Shown: positions 12,750 to 24,959, numbered from the stretch's first letter. The stretch is DNA of 64,000 bases from Chaenocephalus aceratus (GCA_023974075.1 JAMFTG010000622.1:26001-90000); one strand, 5' to 3'. Translations and numbers: made by a program. Notes: generated by a model from the letters alone, not told the origin.

Positions 12750-13341
12750 GTAAGTTAGCTAACTGTAACGTTACATGATAAGTCGTAAACTAACTCGTAT
12801 GTGGTAACGCTAACTAAGCATATACATTTGCTAACGTTAAGTCTATGTTACTGGGCAGTCTGCATTGGCAAGTTGCCATTGCCAATGCAGACTGCTAGCT
12901 AGTCACTAGTTACTAGAGGCAAATGTACTAACTATCTATGTTAGCTTAGCCTTTCTTGCAAACACGTTTTCAGTTTCCGGTAGCAAATGAATGATTCTGG
13001 CAAGTTCCAGGCTAATGTTGGCTGGGCTTGCATTGCAATAACTATCTAGTCACTGCAATTATTGTGTGTTTTTTAAGAGTACACGGCAATTTATTTGGAA
13101 AATACTTTATCTCTAAGGCCAGGTAGGCATATATAATAGGCTAGTTGTATTGTATTATCACATAATTAGAATCTTCAAAATCTAAACTTGATATTATTGA
13201 TATACTATATTTTAATGATAATACTATTACCAAAGGCATATTTTAAAGGGATTAGCCTACATTTAATTAATTGGAATTCATCTGTAGGCGTTGTAGTTCT
13301 GTATAGGGAGTAATTATGCAATCTTATTTTTCCTCACCTAG

Positions 13342-14003
13342 ATCCCAGAGACGAGTACTCCAAAACAGCAACCTGGTGCAAAGAATAAACAGTCAACTAT
13401 CCCAGCAGCGTTCTCTTCCTCAGGACCAAAATATAAAGCAGACTCGCTGGAACAAGGCACCAAAGAAAAGGTCATTGCCCAGTGGATTGGACGCACCGGT
13501 CTACCTGCCCGTACAGTTGAGGATGAGGATTTCATCCTTATGATAGAGACCTTCGATAAGAGGCTGAACATACCCAAAAAAACAAAAATAAACAACTTAG
13601 TTGACAAGCTTTACATTGACGAGAAACAAAAATTCAAAGAAAGACTCGCCACAGCACGCAAAGTAACAATTGGGCTGGACATATGGACAAAAAAAGGGTT
13701 TACAGCATCATTCCTGGCAATTAGTGCATGTTACTTTTGCACTCGGGAGAATAAAGCGAAGCACATATTGTTGAGACTTGACCAGATCTCCCACCCACAC
13801 ACTGCAGAGTCTATAAAGACTTGTGTGGAACGATGCACAGAGGACTGGGGAATACCAAAACACAACATTCTGACAGTCATAACAGATAACGGAAGCAACA
13901 TGGTTGCAGCATTCAAAAAAACTGTACAAGATGAGCACAGCAGCTCTGAGGAAGAATCCCAGGAGAGTGATGAGGAAGACTCTGAGGTTGTCGAAGACCG
14001 AAG
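13342..14003 (+). CDS. hAT transposase exon 2 (catalytic core start)
   Basis: The exon follows a TTTTTCCTCACCTAG acceptor and continues the exon 1 frame (IPETSTPKQQPGAKN). It holds the first two RNase H-like catalytic Asp contexts: TIGLDIWTKKG at about 13670 and VITDNGSNMV at about 13880. An acidic Ser/Glu-rich linker follows, and the exon ends at a GTACAT donor in phase 2. The frame is open throughout. 14004-14420 is an intron without other features. Confidence 0.85.
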
Positions 14004-14420
14004 GTACATTCTTTTAGTTTGTAGCTGTTAATATTTTCAGTATTTTCAGTAGCAGGCTCAATGACATAGATCATGTCATTGAGCTGTGCTTGGTTATATT
14101 CTCTTTTAGCATTTATATTACTTTATTTACCCAGAAGGAAATTATTTTGCAGCAGTTGTGGTAAAAAGTAAGATAGTGCAAATATATAGACTTCAAGTAT
14201 AAACTAAATATTAGAGTATAAAAGATCAACAGTAACTTGGTACAAAACCAAATGTACAGCCAGAAATGTGACAGTGTAACGGTATGGATCATAATAAGTA
14301 TAGATGTAAAGATGTGTGTTAATACGTTGTATATTGTATCGCATTGTGTTGCTCATGGCAATTACATTTCCTAGAGGATTAATAAAGTATTTGTCTTTCT
14401 CTCTGTGTTTGTTTATCTAG

Positions 14421-15524
14421 GTACGGAGCCATAGAGAGGACCCCCTGTGTTGTGCATACACTGCAACTCGTGGTGAACATGATCCAGAAAGATTTGAGTG
14501 TCAAACCACTCCTTGACAGAATACGAGTACTTGTCCGGCTCTTCCGCAAGTCGTCTGTGGCAATTCAGCGACTGCTAAAGCTGTGTGGACTCACTCTGGC
14601 CAAAGACTGCCCTACTAGATGGTCCAGCACATACCTGATGATATCACGCCTTCTCCAAGTGAAGGACTCCCTTGTTCAGGTAGCTGATGGAATGGGCTGG
14701 GACTGTCTACTGCCAAGTGAGTGGCAGAAGCTCACTGCTCTCAGAGACCTGCTCCTCCCCTTTGCTGAGCACACCCAGATGCTCCAGAGTGACACATGTC
14801 CTTATCCCTGGTGTTGCCCGCCCTCCTGGACCTGAATGCTCACCTCTCTGAGTTCCCTGAGGCCCAGGGTTCTTGCCACAGGGACCTAGCTTCCCTGTCA
14901 CAGAAGATGAAGGAAAACATGGGCCAACGCTTCAGCTGCTTTCTTGATCCCAGTGATACCAAATTCTCTCCCCTCATTGCTGCAGCATGCTTCCTCGACC
15001 CTACAGTCTCACCCGAAGCACTCATTGAAAATGAGCATGACGACGTACAAATCCAGGAGCTTCTGAGAAAAGCAGAAGATTACATTGCTCAGATGGTGTC
15101 ACCAGTAATACGGGAGGAGGAGACTGATGAGGATGAAGAAGAAAGGAGAGCGGTACCACTACCAGAGACAAAGCGGCCGAGATTTAGATTCCTGTCAAAA
15201 GCAAGTGCAAGCCGGCCATCTAGATCCAGCCTCTCAGTCTCAAAGCCCTGTGTCAGGCAGGACATGCTGAAGTTCAAGGAGCAGCTGTCACAGCCCATGA
15301 ACAAAGAGACTGCTGTTGACTTTTGGGCTGCACAGGGTTCTGTTTATCAGAGCCTAAAACCTCTTGCCTTGGATCTTCTGGCAATGCCAGCATCTCAAGC
15401 ATTTGCTGAGCGAGTTTTTAGCATCACAGGTGACCTCACTTGTGGCCGTCGAAATAGAGCAAGAGTCATTTTAGAGAGAAGTGCTTTCCTCAAACTGAAC
15501 AGAGATCAGCTAAAAGGTTGTTAA
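14421..15524 (+). pseudogene. hAT transposase exon 3, one frameshift (hAT dimerisation domain)
   Basis: It begins after GTTTATCTAG with RYGAIERTPCVVH in phase with exon 2. CPTRWSSTYLMI (C-x2-RW) and the C-terminal hATC dimerisation domain are present, the latter with LALDLLAMPASQAFAERVF and GRRNRARV, ending at a stop at 15522-15524. Near 14790-14797 the frame shifts by one base: the upstream frame stops at 14835 while the family-like sequence continues in the next frame (SLSLVLPALLDLNAHL). The transposase is therefore broken unless this is a sequencing error. 15525-16444 is 3' untranslated and subterminal transposon sequence. Confidence 0.85.
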
Positions 15525-16452
15525 TGCGATACGGATGTCTGTACTTTGTCTGTTACTTGATATGAGAGTGCACTACAGAGGTGGCTCCCTCTGATTGTTT
15601 ATAAGGCCAAGTTTATCTTATTCTATAGGTATGTACTGTATGCACTTTCAACATTTTTATTTTATTTGTAGGTACAGAAACGTATAATGTTAAGGTGAGG
15701 GATAGTTTTATACTTTATAATGTATACAAGTTACTGCTTTGCACTGCATCTTGTGAGGGATGACCCTCTGTTCTGACACACCATTGATAAATGTAGAGGG
15801 TCTACAATGGACTACAGTTTGAGTCACTGAGCTAACTCAAGTTTGTAATTTTCGTGATCCAAAACTTCAGGTGTCATGTCATTGTTCATCATTTATTGCT
15901 CTGTTTTGGGCATACGTGTCTTCACTTTTATTGGAGGTTTCGGAAAATAAATATAAGAAGGTTAAAAAAAATAATGTTTTGGTTCTTGACTTGGAGTAAA
16001 GAACATTCCACTATGTTACCAGTACCACTTGTATCTATGTGTATGCACTGTCCTTACCGTAGAGGATCAGCAAGGACAACACAGCAGTATTGCACCAATG
16101 TGAAAGTCTAGGCTAGAGATATCAAACTAACTAAGTAAAGGGTTAAGAGAGTGAAATGTTGCTTTACAAATTTCAACACTTGATACGGTCACCTTGATTC
16201 CAATTTCAGATACCTGTATTTGCCTAACTGAATTGGTTTAAAGAGAGAAAACATTTTGACTTAAAGTTAACTAAATGTAATTTTCATCGACTAAAACTGG
16301 ACTAAACGTTTGAGTTTTCGTCGACTAAAACTAGACTAAAACTATAAAGGATAGAAATGACTAAAATGTGACAAACTAATAACCATTTTCGTCTAAAGAC
16401 TAAGACTAAGACTAACTCAAAAATAGCTGCCAAAATTAACACTGGTTCCTAG

Positions 16453-16671
16453 AGGCTATTATGAGTGGGGGCAATGCCTGGAAGCCTTGCGTCGGCTCGT
16501 AAGTGAGGTTCTCTAGCCGGACGTGTAAGGTATCTATTTGATGGGCATTGTTTACTGTACCCCACCATGGGAACAGGCCACCCATGAACTTAGCTCCAGC
16601 GGACGTCAGATCTCTTTTTACCTTGTGGTGGTCGGGGTGTTGGAACTCTGGGTAATGATGTGTCGTGTACA
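16453..16671 (-). pseudogene. Retroviral env, surface/transmembrane junction
   Basis: The minus strand contains KVKR, a furin-type cleavage motif, followed by the start of the transmembrane subunit (LTSAGAKFMGGLFPWWGTV) and an N-glycosylation sequon in ENLTYE. The fragment is bounded below by the hAT target duplication and above by the TTAA of the piggyBac-type element, so it is an island of env between two transposons. Confidence 0.8.
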
Positions 16672-16675
16672 TTAA

Positions 16676-18851
16676 CCCTCTGGAGTCTACGGGTATTTTC
16701 TCGAATTTGTTATGTTTTCTTAAATCCCCTTTTAAATGTATTTCTTTTCACATGGCACCCCATGTGTTAGATATCAAAATGTTCAGGACAATCTCTGGTA
16801 TTGCTATATATGCAAATTACTCACCTTAGAGCACTGTTTGATGAGATAAGTAGCTCAAAAGCTTAAAATGTTACATCCGATTTTCGGAAAATCTTCAAAA
16901 CTCTTGTGAAAACACAAATTTACTTAATGTTTTGGTGTTTTAGATTTGGTTACCAAAGTCTTAGGATCACAAAAGCAGTGAAATATTTGAATTACACTGT
17001 ATATAAATGTTATTCATGTCTAAAATGAAAAAAAAAATAATTCGAATTTTGAGTAAAACAGGTGTTTATCACTCTACTGTCACCACAGCAGGGACTGAGA
17101 TACATCAGGACTGAGTAATGACTTCATATTACATACCAAGGTTCATGTGATGTGTACAAATACTAATTGAGCATTCAACCTTTTTTTTCAACCAACAATT
17201 TATTATAAATATGTTTTTTTCAACCAACTATTTATATAAATATAAGAAACTGGAAAATCTCACTATTTACAATATTGAACATCAGAACTTTCAACCAACT
17301 ATTCATTATAAATGTCAAGACAGTGTCATGGTCTTTGTCTGTCTTCCAAGACAGTGGGTCTGGCTGCTGTGAAGGTGGGGGTGATGGTGCATGGGCTGCT
17401 GTGTAGGTGGGGGTGATGGTGCATGGGCTGCTGTGTAGGTGGGGGTGATGGTGCATGGGCTGCTGTGTAGGTGGGGGTGATGGTGCATGGGCTGCTGTGT
17501 AGGTGGGGGGTACAAGTGCTATACGAGACCTCCACGAGATCTCCTTGCTGGCTGGGTTGAAGGTGATGGCTGTGGTGGAGCCTTTGTGCTGAGGTGTATC
17601 TTCACCTGGTGGCAGCCGCAGATGGAGGTGGAGGCAGCTGTAGTGATGCTGGTCTGCTGGTCCTTGGTGGTGATGGCTCTGGTGAAGGCCCTTGAGCCAC
17701 AGTAGATCTTGACCTGGGGGCCGGCACAGATGGATGTTGTGGCTGCTGGATAAACGCCGCCTGTGGGCCACTAGGCCCAGGCAGCTGTGAAGCATCTCTG
17801 TAAAACAAATAAAAATGTAGGACAACAATTACAACTAATTTCATTGAAATAAAGTTCAAGTAAAATGTTGCTCAAGCACAAATAACAATGAACACATAAA
17901 AAGAAAGTTTGGGAGGTTGCAGAAGGAGTCTCTCTCGATCTCACACACACACACACACACACACGTATTTCCAGTTACTTTACATTCAGTATAAAATCAC
18001 AGACACACATATACATAGGCTACATCTGATTACAAAGTCTCATCTATACAGTACGGTAAAATAATAACAGGCACACATATATACATCTATGACAAAGTCT
18101 CATCTGTACAGGACGGTATGATAAAATAATCGATGGCAAAAACATGTCACTGTAAATGTCTCCGTTGTGGGACGAGTAAATGATTAATTTAATCTACACA
18201 TGTAATCTCACTTTTACACACCAACATAACGTTAACACAGAGTGAACGTTTGCTAATGGAGTCTATTTTGTCCCAAGAAAAAGTTCATGACTATCGATAA
18301 CAAATATATATCAATAAACCTATTGTTCATTTTCGCGGTATTCCCCACACATTGCCAGTACACTATTACTGTAATATTTACACTTAACCATGTCCAAATG
18401 GATCCTTGTTGTTGTCTTTGTGTTTCTTCTTCAGAAGAGTCGAAGACTTCAGGTTCTGAACATCTGAGGCTCTATATTATTCACTGCTGCTAGCGAAAAA
18501 AAATCTCGAGGGAGACACGTTTATGTTATTTTTACTTGGTGGGTAGGTCCTTAGTGATTTCTCGATGTCCATTGGTCATTTCAGACCATGATGGCTGCCG
18601 GCTGAGATTTCCTTGACGGACACACGAATCCACCAATCCCACACAGTGTAAAGTCAAGCTGCTTTGAGCGGCCATATTGGCTGTTGTGCCCTGGTTACAG
18701 TCTCACAGGAGATACTGCTGGAAAGCTACCCTTCCAGCGATTCCGCGGATATCTGAATCATGTTTCTACTCCTTATAATCGAAAATATATGATTAATTAC
18801 GTAAAATTATGCACACCTGGACGCGCCGGCGCGTCCACCGACTCCAGAGGG
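16676..18851. mobile_element. piggyBac-type element, probably non-autonomous
   Basis: It starts CCCTCTGGAGTC and ends GACTCCAGAGGG (exact inverted repeats), with TTAA directly on each side (16672-16675 and 18852-18855). TTAA duplication with CCC...GGG ends is the piggyBac signature. No transposase was recognised in its 2176 bp. Minus-strand open stretches at 17232-17859 are Pro/His-rich and owe part of their length to a minisatellite. A splice-acceptor-like TTTGTTTTACAG precedes DASQLPGPSGPQ there, but no known domain follows. A CA microsatellite lies at 17941-17963. The rest is AT-rich with nothing recognised. Confidence 0.85.
17350..17512. repeat. 32-bp minisatellite inside the piggyBac element
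   Basis: About five copies of a 32-bp unit with GTGGGGGTGATGGTGCATGG and GCTGCTGTGTAG. On the minus strand it reads as His/Pro-rich repeats (THSSPCTITPTYTAAHA-like). No gene is implied. Confidence 0.9.
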
Positions 18852-18855
18852 TTAA

Positions 18856-20961
18856 GGACGTGAGTACGGTGACTGCTGGATTCAAATCCACTAGAGTGCA
18901 TGTACCTTTCCAGAGGGGAGCCAGAACTTGATAGAGCTTGTTGCTGCACAACCAAACGTAATCTTGTGGCGCGCTAAACCCAGCATCACTGGGCCAGGCC
19001 AGTTGGAGGGACATATGTTTAACATCAGGGAATGCTACGTTAGAAAGGATTCTCTCAGGGGCACCAGATATGTGACAATACGAGATTTTGTAAGCCCCGT
19101 AACTGCACGTGTTCCGTAGGATGCGAGTACAACCAGTAGTAGTGCCTAGGGAAAAATAAGGTGGTGTAAGAGACGTTTTGTGGTACACTCTCTGGATGCA
19201 GAGGTTGTGTTTCATCCCTCTCAGATGACTGGGTGCACATGGCTGACGGGTTGGTACTTTGCGGATGTGGTATCAAGCGTGGACGCACGCAAAGAGGAGT
19301 CAGACCGATTACTGCATGTTAGGGGAAGCTGCCTCGCATAACGCCACTCGGTTACGCTGTCTTCACCCTTGATGGGCCTTGTCAGAGCCATAAACGCGCA
19401 GAGGTGTTCAACCTGGGTCAGAGAGCGCGGACGAACTGGCACGGACACTGATGAGTCCTGGGGGAAAGGGTGCATGCATAACATAACCCATTTTGTCCTG
19501 CGGCCTGCAAGAATGATCTCAGAGTGTGCCACCAGACGTTACCGGTGATCCCATTACTGGTCTGACCCACATCAATGTTGCTATGGTCGTTATCGCCTAT
19601 GTATAGATTAAATGTAGATGTACCTATGGATGTCAATAGTGGCGTCAAAGGTTGCTTACGCTTTTCCGGGGTCTGAGTTTTGGGCGCGATGTCTATGTAA
19701 AATGTGCCACACGGGTCGGCGCCGGATGCACACAGACAACAGAATACCCCCTGTCTGATATCTGGGCAGCCTGTAGTTGCAACAGGATAACAGGGGCTCG
19801 ATGAATTGACCTTGGAGATAGACAATCTCCCTTTGATGTTTGTTTTGTCGTCCCATAAGGTGTAACCCCAATCGGTGTGCACGGTGGTCCATAAAACAAA
19901 AGCCCCCCCGAGCAGTGAGTGGCGGTGTGACTGTCACTCTCGACATAGCAAATGTAGGCGTCTGCCCCCCCCAGTTTCTTAGGGTCGGGGCAATGCATGC
20001 AGTCGCACGGGTCTAACTGCACTGTGCTATCTTCCCCACCCCTTAGAGTAATGTTACCAATCCCTGTCTTGACCAGCCCCTCGACCCGTGTGGTTCGCCC
20101 TGCTTTCCCCAGCCCCTCGACCCGTGTGGTTCGCCCTGCTTTCCCCAGCCCCTCGACCCATGTGGTTCGCCCTGCTTTCCCCAGCCCCTCGACCCATGTG
20201 GTTCGCCCTGCTTTCCCCCGCCCCTCGACCCGTGTGGCTCGCCCTGCTTTCCCCAGCCCCTCGACCCGTGTGGTTCGCCCTGCTTTCCCCAGCCCCTCGA
20301 CCCGTGTGGTTCGCCCTGCTTTCCCCCGCCCCTCGACCCGTGTGGTTCGCCCTGCTTTCCCCCGCCCCTCGACCCGTGTGGTTCGCCCTGCTTTCCCCAG
20401 CCCCTCGACCCGTGTGGTTCGCCCTGCTTTCCCCAGCCCCTCGACCCGTGTGGTTCGCCCTGCTTTCCCCAGCCCCTCGACCCGTGTGGTTCGCCCTGCT
20501 TTCCCCAGCCCCTCGACCCGTGTGGTTCGCCCTGCTTTCCCCAGCCCCTCGACCCGTGTGGTTCGCCCTGCTTTTCCCATGTACCTCTTAGATACCTCGA
20601 TTTTGGCTGACGTGCTGTGTGCTGACCCTGGATACATAAAATATAGGACTAGTCCTAACACAACTATCATGGCAAGTATGCAGAGGAACCATTCTATGAG
20701 TGTCCAGGCTCTCCAGTAGTATTCACATTGCTCACGGTTGCGTTGTCGTCTCTCCAGCCGAGCCCTCATCACAAGGGGGAAATGTTCCATGGTGTGTGTG
20801 AGTGTATTCTCTCGGTCGATTTCGTGACACGGACTGTCAGACTCCGCACACCGATAACACAAACGAGGAACCAGAGAGCATATGAAACCGCTCAGCTGGC
20901 ACTCGCTCGTGACACCTTGTGTGTAGTGTGTTTTGGTGTATGTAGTGCAAGTGTGGTGCTG
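18856..20961 (-). pseudogene. Retroviral env, leader and surface subunit
   Basis: On the minus strand a charged N-terminus (RARLERRQRNREQCEYYW) is followed by one hydrophobic segment (LIEWFLCILAMIVVLGLVLY), consistent with an uncleaved leader or signal anchor. A long in-frame 12-residue repeat follows (see 20071-20578), then surface-subunit pieces in two or three frames. These include a Cys-rich stretch (CCLCASGADPCGTFY) at about 19690-19740 and DYVWLCSNKLYQVLAP near 18930, resembling the end of a gamma-type surface subunit. Frameshifts near 19500-19700 and 19220 break it. The piggyBac element cuts it at 18852. Confidence 0.8.
20071..20578. repeat. 36-bp in-frame minisatellite within env
   Basis: About 14 copies of a 36-bp unit containing CAGCCCCTCGACCCGTGTGG and TTCGCCCTGCTTTCC. 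On the env strand each copy encodes twelve residues, GKAGRTTRVEGL, placed just after the hydrophobic leader segment. Variants include GTG to ATG (R to W), CAGC to CCGC, and GTT to GCT. The copies keep exact 36-bp length, unlike most arrays in the window. Confidence 0.95.
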
Positions 20962-22663
20962 GTGGTGACTAGGACACGTCACTTGTTGTCATCTCTGTTG
21001 GTGACTTGGACACGTCACTTGTTGTCATCTGTTGGTGACTTGGACACGTCACTTGTTGTCATCTGTTGGTGACTTGGACACGTCACTTGTTGTCGTCTGT
21101 TGGTGACTTGGACACGTCACTTGTTGTCGTCTGTTGGTGACTTGGACACATCACTTGTTGTCGTCTGTAGGTGACTTGGACACGTCACTTGTTGTCGTCT
21201 GTTGGTGACTTGGACACGTCACTTGTTGTCGTCTGTTGGTGACTTGGACACGTCACTTGTTGTCGTCTCTGTTGGTGACTTGGACACGTCACTTGTTGTC
21301 ATCTCTGTTGGTGACTTGGACACGTCACTTGTTGTCATCTCTGTTGGTGACTTGGACACGTCACTTGTTGTCATCTGTTGGTGACTTGGACACGTCACTT
21401 GTTGTCATCTGTTGGTGACTTGGACACGTCACTTGTTGTCATCTCTGTTGGTGACTAGGACACGTCACTTGTTGTCATCTGTTGGTGACTCGGACACGTC
21501 ACTTGTTGTCGTCTCTGTTGGTGACTCGGACACGTCACTTGTTGTCATCTCTGTTGGTGACTCGGACACGTCACTTGTTGTCATCTGTTGGTGACTCGGA
21601 CACGTCACTTGTTGTCATCTCTGTTGGTGACTTGGACACGTCACTTGTTGTCATCTGGTGGTGACTTGGACACGTCACTTGTTGTCGTCTGTTGGTGACT
21701 TGGACACGTCACTTGTTGTCATCTATTGGTGACTTGGACACGTCACTTGTTGTCATCTATTGGTGACTTGGACACGTCACTTGTTGTCGTCTGTTGGTGA
21801 CTTGGACACGTCACTTGTTGTCGTCTGTTGGTGACTTGGACACGTCACTTGTTGTCATCTGTTGGTGACTTGGACACGTCACTTGTTGTCATCTGTTGGT
21901 GACTTGGACACGTCACTTGTTGTCATCTGTTGGTGACTTGGACACGTCACTTGTTGTCATCTATTGGTGACTTGGACACGTCACTTGTTGTCATTTATTG
22001 GTGACTTGGACACGTCACTTGTTGTCATCTATTGGTGACTTGGACACGTCACTTGTTGTCATCTATTGGTGACTTGGACACGTCACTTGTTGTCATCTAT
22101 TGGTGACTTGGACACGTCACTTGTTGTCGTCTGTTGGTGACTTGGACACGTCACTTGTTGTCATCTGTTGGTGACTCGGACACGTCACTTGTTGTCGTCT
22201 CTGTTGGTGACTCGGACACGTCACTTGTTGTCATCTCTGTTGGTGACTCGGACACGTCACTTGTTGTCATCTGTTGGTGACTCGGACACGTCACTTGTTG
22301 TCATCTCTGTTGGTGACTCGGACACGTCACTTGTTGTCATCTCTGTTGGTGACTCGGACACGTCACTTGTTGTCATCTGTTGGTGACTCGGACACGTCAC
22401 TTGTTGTCATCTCTGTTGGTGACTCGGACACGTCACTTGTTGTCATCTCTGTTGGTGACTCGGACACGTCACTTGTTGTCATCTCTGTTGGTGACTTGGA
22501 CACGTCACTTGTTGTCATCTCTGTTGGTGACTTGGACACGTCACTTGTTGTCATCTCTGTTGGTGACTTGGACACGTCACTTGTTGTCATCTCTGTTGGT
22601 GACTTGGACACGTCACTTGTTGTCATCTGTTGGTGACTTGGACACGTCACTTGTTGTCGTCTC
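20962..22663. repeat. 34/36-bp minisatellite between pol and env
   Basis: About 49 copies of a unit containing TTGGTGACTTGGACACGTCA and CTTGTTGTCATC. A 2-bp TC insertion distinguishes 36-bp units (ATCTCTGTTGG) from 34-bp units (ATCTGTTGG). The TTGGAC and TCGGAC variants are clustered in blocks. It separates the integrase C-terminus from the env leader of the provirus. The short open frames in it are an effect of periodicity. Confidence 0.97.
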
Positions 22664-22666
22664 CTT

Positions 22667-23735
22667 CTACCGTTTCTCCTTTCCTGTGACTACGACCTTG
22701 CAGTGGCTGGCGTGGACCCACGTAGCTCTCTCGGCGACCTTGACCGCTGTCTGGGTGACGAGGAGCACCTGGTAGGGACCTTGCCAACGATTGGATTTCC
22801 AGCTCTTTCTCCGGAAATCCTTGATCAGCACGAAATCGCCGGGTTGAAGGCGGTGAAGCGGACCAGTGGCAGGGGTAGGCAAGGCTGCGGCTACCTGACG
22901 TCGGATGTCTGCTAAAGTGGATGATAGGTTAACACAATATGACAACATAGCATCCTCACACAAAGTTGTGGAGGGAAGAGGACATCCTGGAGCCTTGAGT
23001 CCAATCTGTGGAGGAGCCCCAAAAAGGATTTCAAATGGGCTGAGTTGACTCGGTGTTCTTTTCCGCATCCGCATGTACATCAGCACACTGGGCAGAGCTT
23101 GGGTCCATGACAGACCTGTGTCTGCACAGCATTTTGTTTGTTTTTGATTGTGCCGTTCTCTCTTTCCACCCCACCCCCACTCTGCGGGTGATACGCACAA
23201 TGCTTTCTGATGTCCATGCCCATGTATTCTCCTATCTGCGTAATGGCCTCATTAGCTAAATGTGAACCGTTGTCACTAGAAATGTTGTCTGGTAGTCCCC
23301 ATCTAGGAATGATTTCCCTCAGTAATGCCTTTGCCACAGCATGTGCTGTCTGTGCTTTCACTGGGAAAGCTTCAACCCATTTGGACCACATGTCCACCAC
23401 CACCAGACAGTGCTTCTTACCCTCTGATGGGCTAAGCTCAATGAAGTCCAGCATTAGGTGCTCAAATGGCCTGGTGGGAGGTGCATGTGCTCCGGGTCCT
23501 GTAACCTTTACTGGTCTACCAGAATTTTGCATAATGCAGATTAGGCATGCGTCAGTGCTTTTGAGCTGTTACTGTGAACCCCCTTGTGAACCACTCCTGA
23601 TTGATAGACTAACATCCCTCCTTTTGACACATGATCCAACCCATGTGTCAACTTAGTGAAATGAATTTGGACCCACCCAGATGCTGGAGGTTGGGTCAAA
23701 AACAGCCCCAGCAGTCTTCCATTGAGCCTTCTCAA
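22667..23735 (-). pseudogene. Retroviral integrase, broken
   Basis: The minus strand shows, from high to low coordinate, a degraded N-terminal part (23541-23735), the catalytic core with LDFIELSP (first Asp), SDNGSHLANEAI (second Asp) and HPQSGGGVERENGTIK (Glu) at 23080-23532, and a gammaretrovirus-like C-terminal domain (LQPGDFVLIKDF, KSNRWQGPYQVLLVT) at 22667-22980. A frame change near 23150-23200 separates core and C-terminus. Integrase inserts proviral DNA; this copy cannot be translated whole. Confidence 0.88.
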
Positions 23736-23744
23736 CTGGCGTAG

Positions 23745-24345
23745 CTAGCTGCTGCTGGAAGTCAGTGATGACATTTTGTCAGTGAAGGAGGAGACAGGGA
23801 TGTTAACAACTGAGTGTGCGTGAGGTGCGAGAGGAGTCAGGGCAGCTGCCTTTGCGGCTGAGTCAGCTGACGCATTTCCTAGGGAAACTGGGTCTGTACT
23901 GCTTGCGTGTGCTGCACATTTACAGACTGCAACCTCAGATGGGAGCAGAATGGCGTCTCGTAAGCCTGCAACCAGTACATGGTTAAGTACTGGTTTGCCA
24001 TCAGATTTCAGGAATTGTCTACACTTCCAAATAGCCCCAAAATCGTGTACTACCCCGAAAGCATATCGTGAGTCAGTGTAAATAGTCACGGTTTTGCCTT
24101 CTGCAAACGTGCAGGCTTCAGTTAGTGCGATGAGCTCTGCTGCCTGTGCTGAGAGGTGACATGGAAGCGGTCCAGAACGGAGTACAGCAGAATCTGAAAC
24201 AACAGAAAAACCCACCCGATTAGTGTCCCCTTGGTCGCGAGAGGCAGACCCATCAACATACATGAGGTCAGCGTTGGTCAGAGGAACGTCTTTTAAGTCC
24301 GGTCTAGGTGTGCACACCATGAGAAGTTCGTCACCCGTCTTCAGG
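23745..24345 (-). pseudogene. Retroviral RNase H
   Basis: An open minus-strand frame contains MYVDGSAS (first Asp), AELIALTEACTFAEGKTV (Glu), YTDSRYAFGVVHDFG (Asp) and NASADSAAKAAA (last Asp), the RNase H catalytic set in gammaretrovirus-like context. The open frame starts at 24320 only because of a Met. Similarity extends upstream to about 24345, where sequence of unrelated repeats begins, so the link to RT is lost. Confidence 0.88.
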
Positions 24346-24959
24346 CAATGTTCAAACTAAATGAAGTCTCTCCTTTTGAAACATCATGTGTTGAAATAAA
24401 CACCTGCAGTTCAAAAATAAAAAGTGAATTGCCTAATATTTTGGTTGTGGAATCAATTAATTTCTTTCTTTAAAGGCAAACACATGAAAAAGCTAAGAGA
24501 AAAACCCTATTGAATACAATATTATTTGGAAAAACTTAATTTATAAATGGTTGTCAACTTAACAACATGTGTTCATGTTCAACATGTGGTAATTAAGTAC
24601 ATACAATTTAAGATTATATTTAAATCATACGGTAAAACAAGTTGGAACTTTTGGAGTAATCAACTTAAAAACTTGTGTTTATGCTACCAATTATTAAGTA
24701 AGTGGTACTTAAAACACCTCTGATTGCAGAGGAAAAGCCTTCTCCCCTAACCCAAATAACTTTGTTGCTTTAACAACATTTCAGTAGAAGTTGTCTTAAC
24801 TCAATAACCATCGATGCAACCTATTGCCTTGATTTTCTTTGTTAAGCCAAGGCATTTGTTTTTAGAGTGTACGTAGACTGGGCCTCCCGTATAACCTGGC
24901 TGAGCCGATATAAAAACCAATCAGCAAATAACTTTTCAATACATTATTGATTACTATTT
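24346..24959. other. AT-rich insert in pol, MITE-like but unproven
   Basis: No coding similarity was seen. The sequence is AT-rich with repeated AACTT/AACAA motifs. The segment about 24395-24875 has weak inverted-end resemblance (a CTGCAGTTCAAAAATAAAAAG side against a TTTTTAGAGTGTA side), as in teleost miniature transposons. No target duplication was found, so the boundaries and class are uncertain. Confidence 0.35.

Larger units (their letters stand above)
12195..16444 (+). mobile_element. hAT DNA transposon, complete with ends (Ac/ZBED-like)
   Basis: The 4250-bp element starts CAGTGTTAATTT and ends AAAATTAACACTG, which are inverted copies. It is flanked by a perfect 8-bp duplication GTTCCTAG (12187-12194 and 16445-16452), the hAT hallmark. 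Subterminal regions are rich in CGTTGACGA and GACTAAAA motifs. It carries a three-exon transposase on the plus strand with good GT-AG sites. It inserted into the env transmembrane region of the provirus, so it is younger than the provirus. The one coding flaw seen is a single-base frameshift in exon 3. Confidence 0.96.

Noticed and set aside
20962..22663. Possible CRISPR-like array of 34-36 bp units
   Set aside because: There are no unique spacers; units are directly tandem, and the context is a vertebrate provirus.
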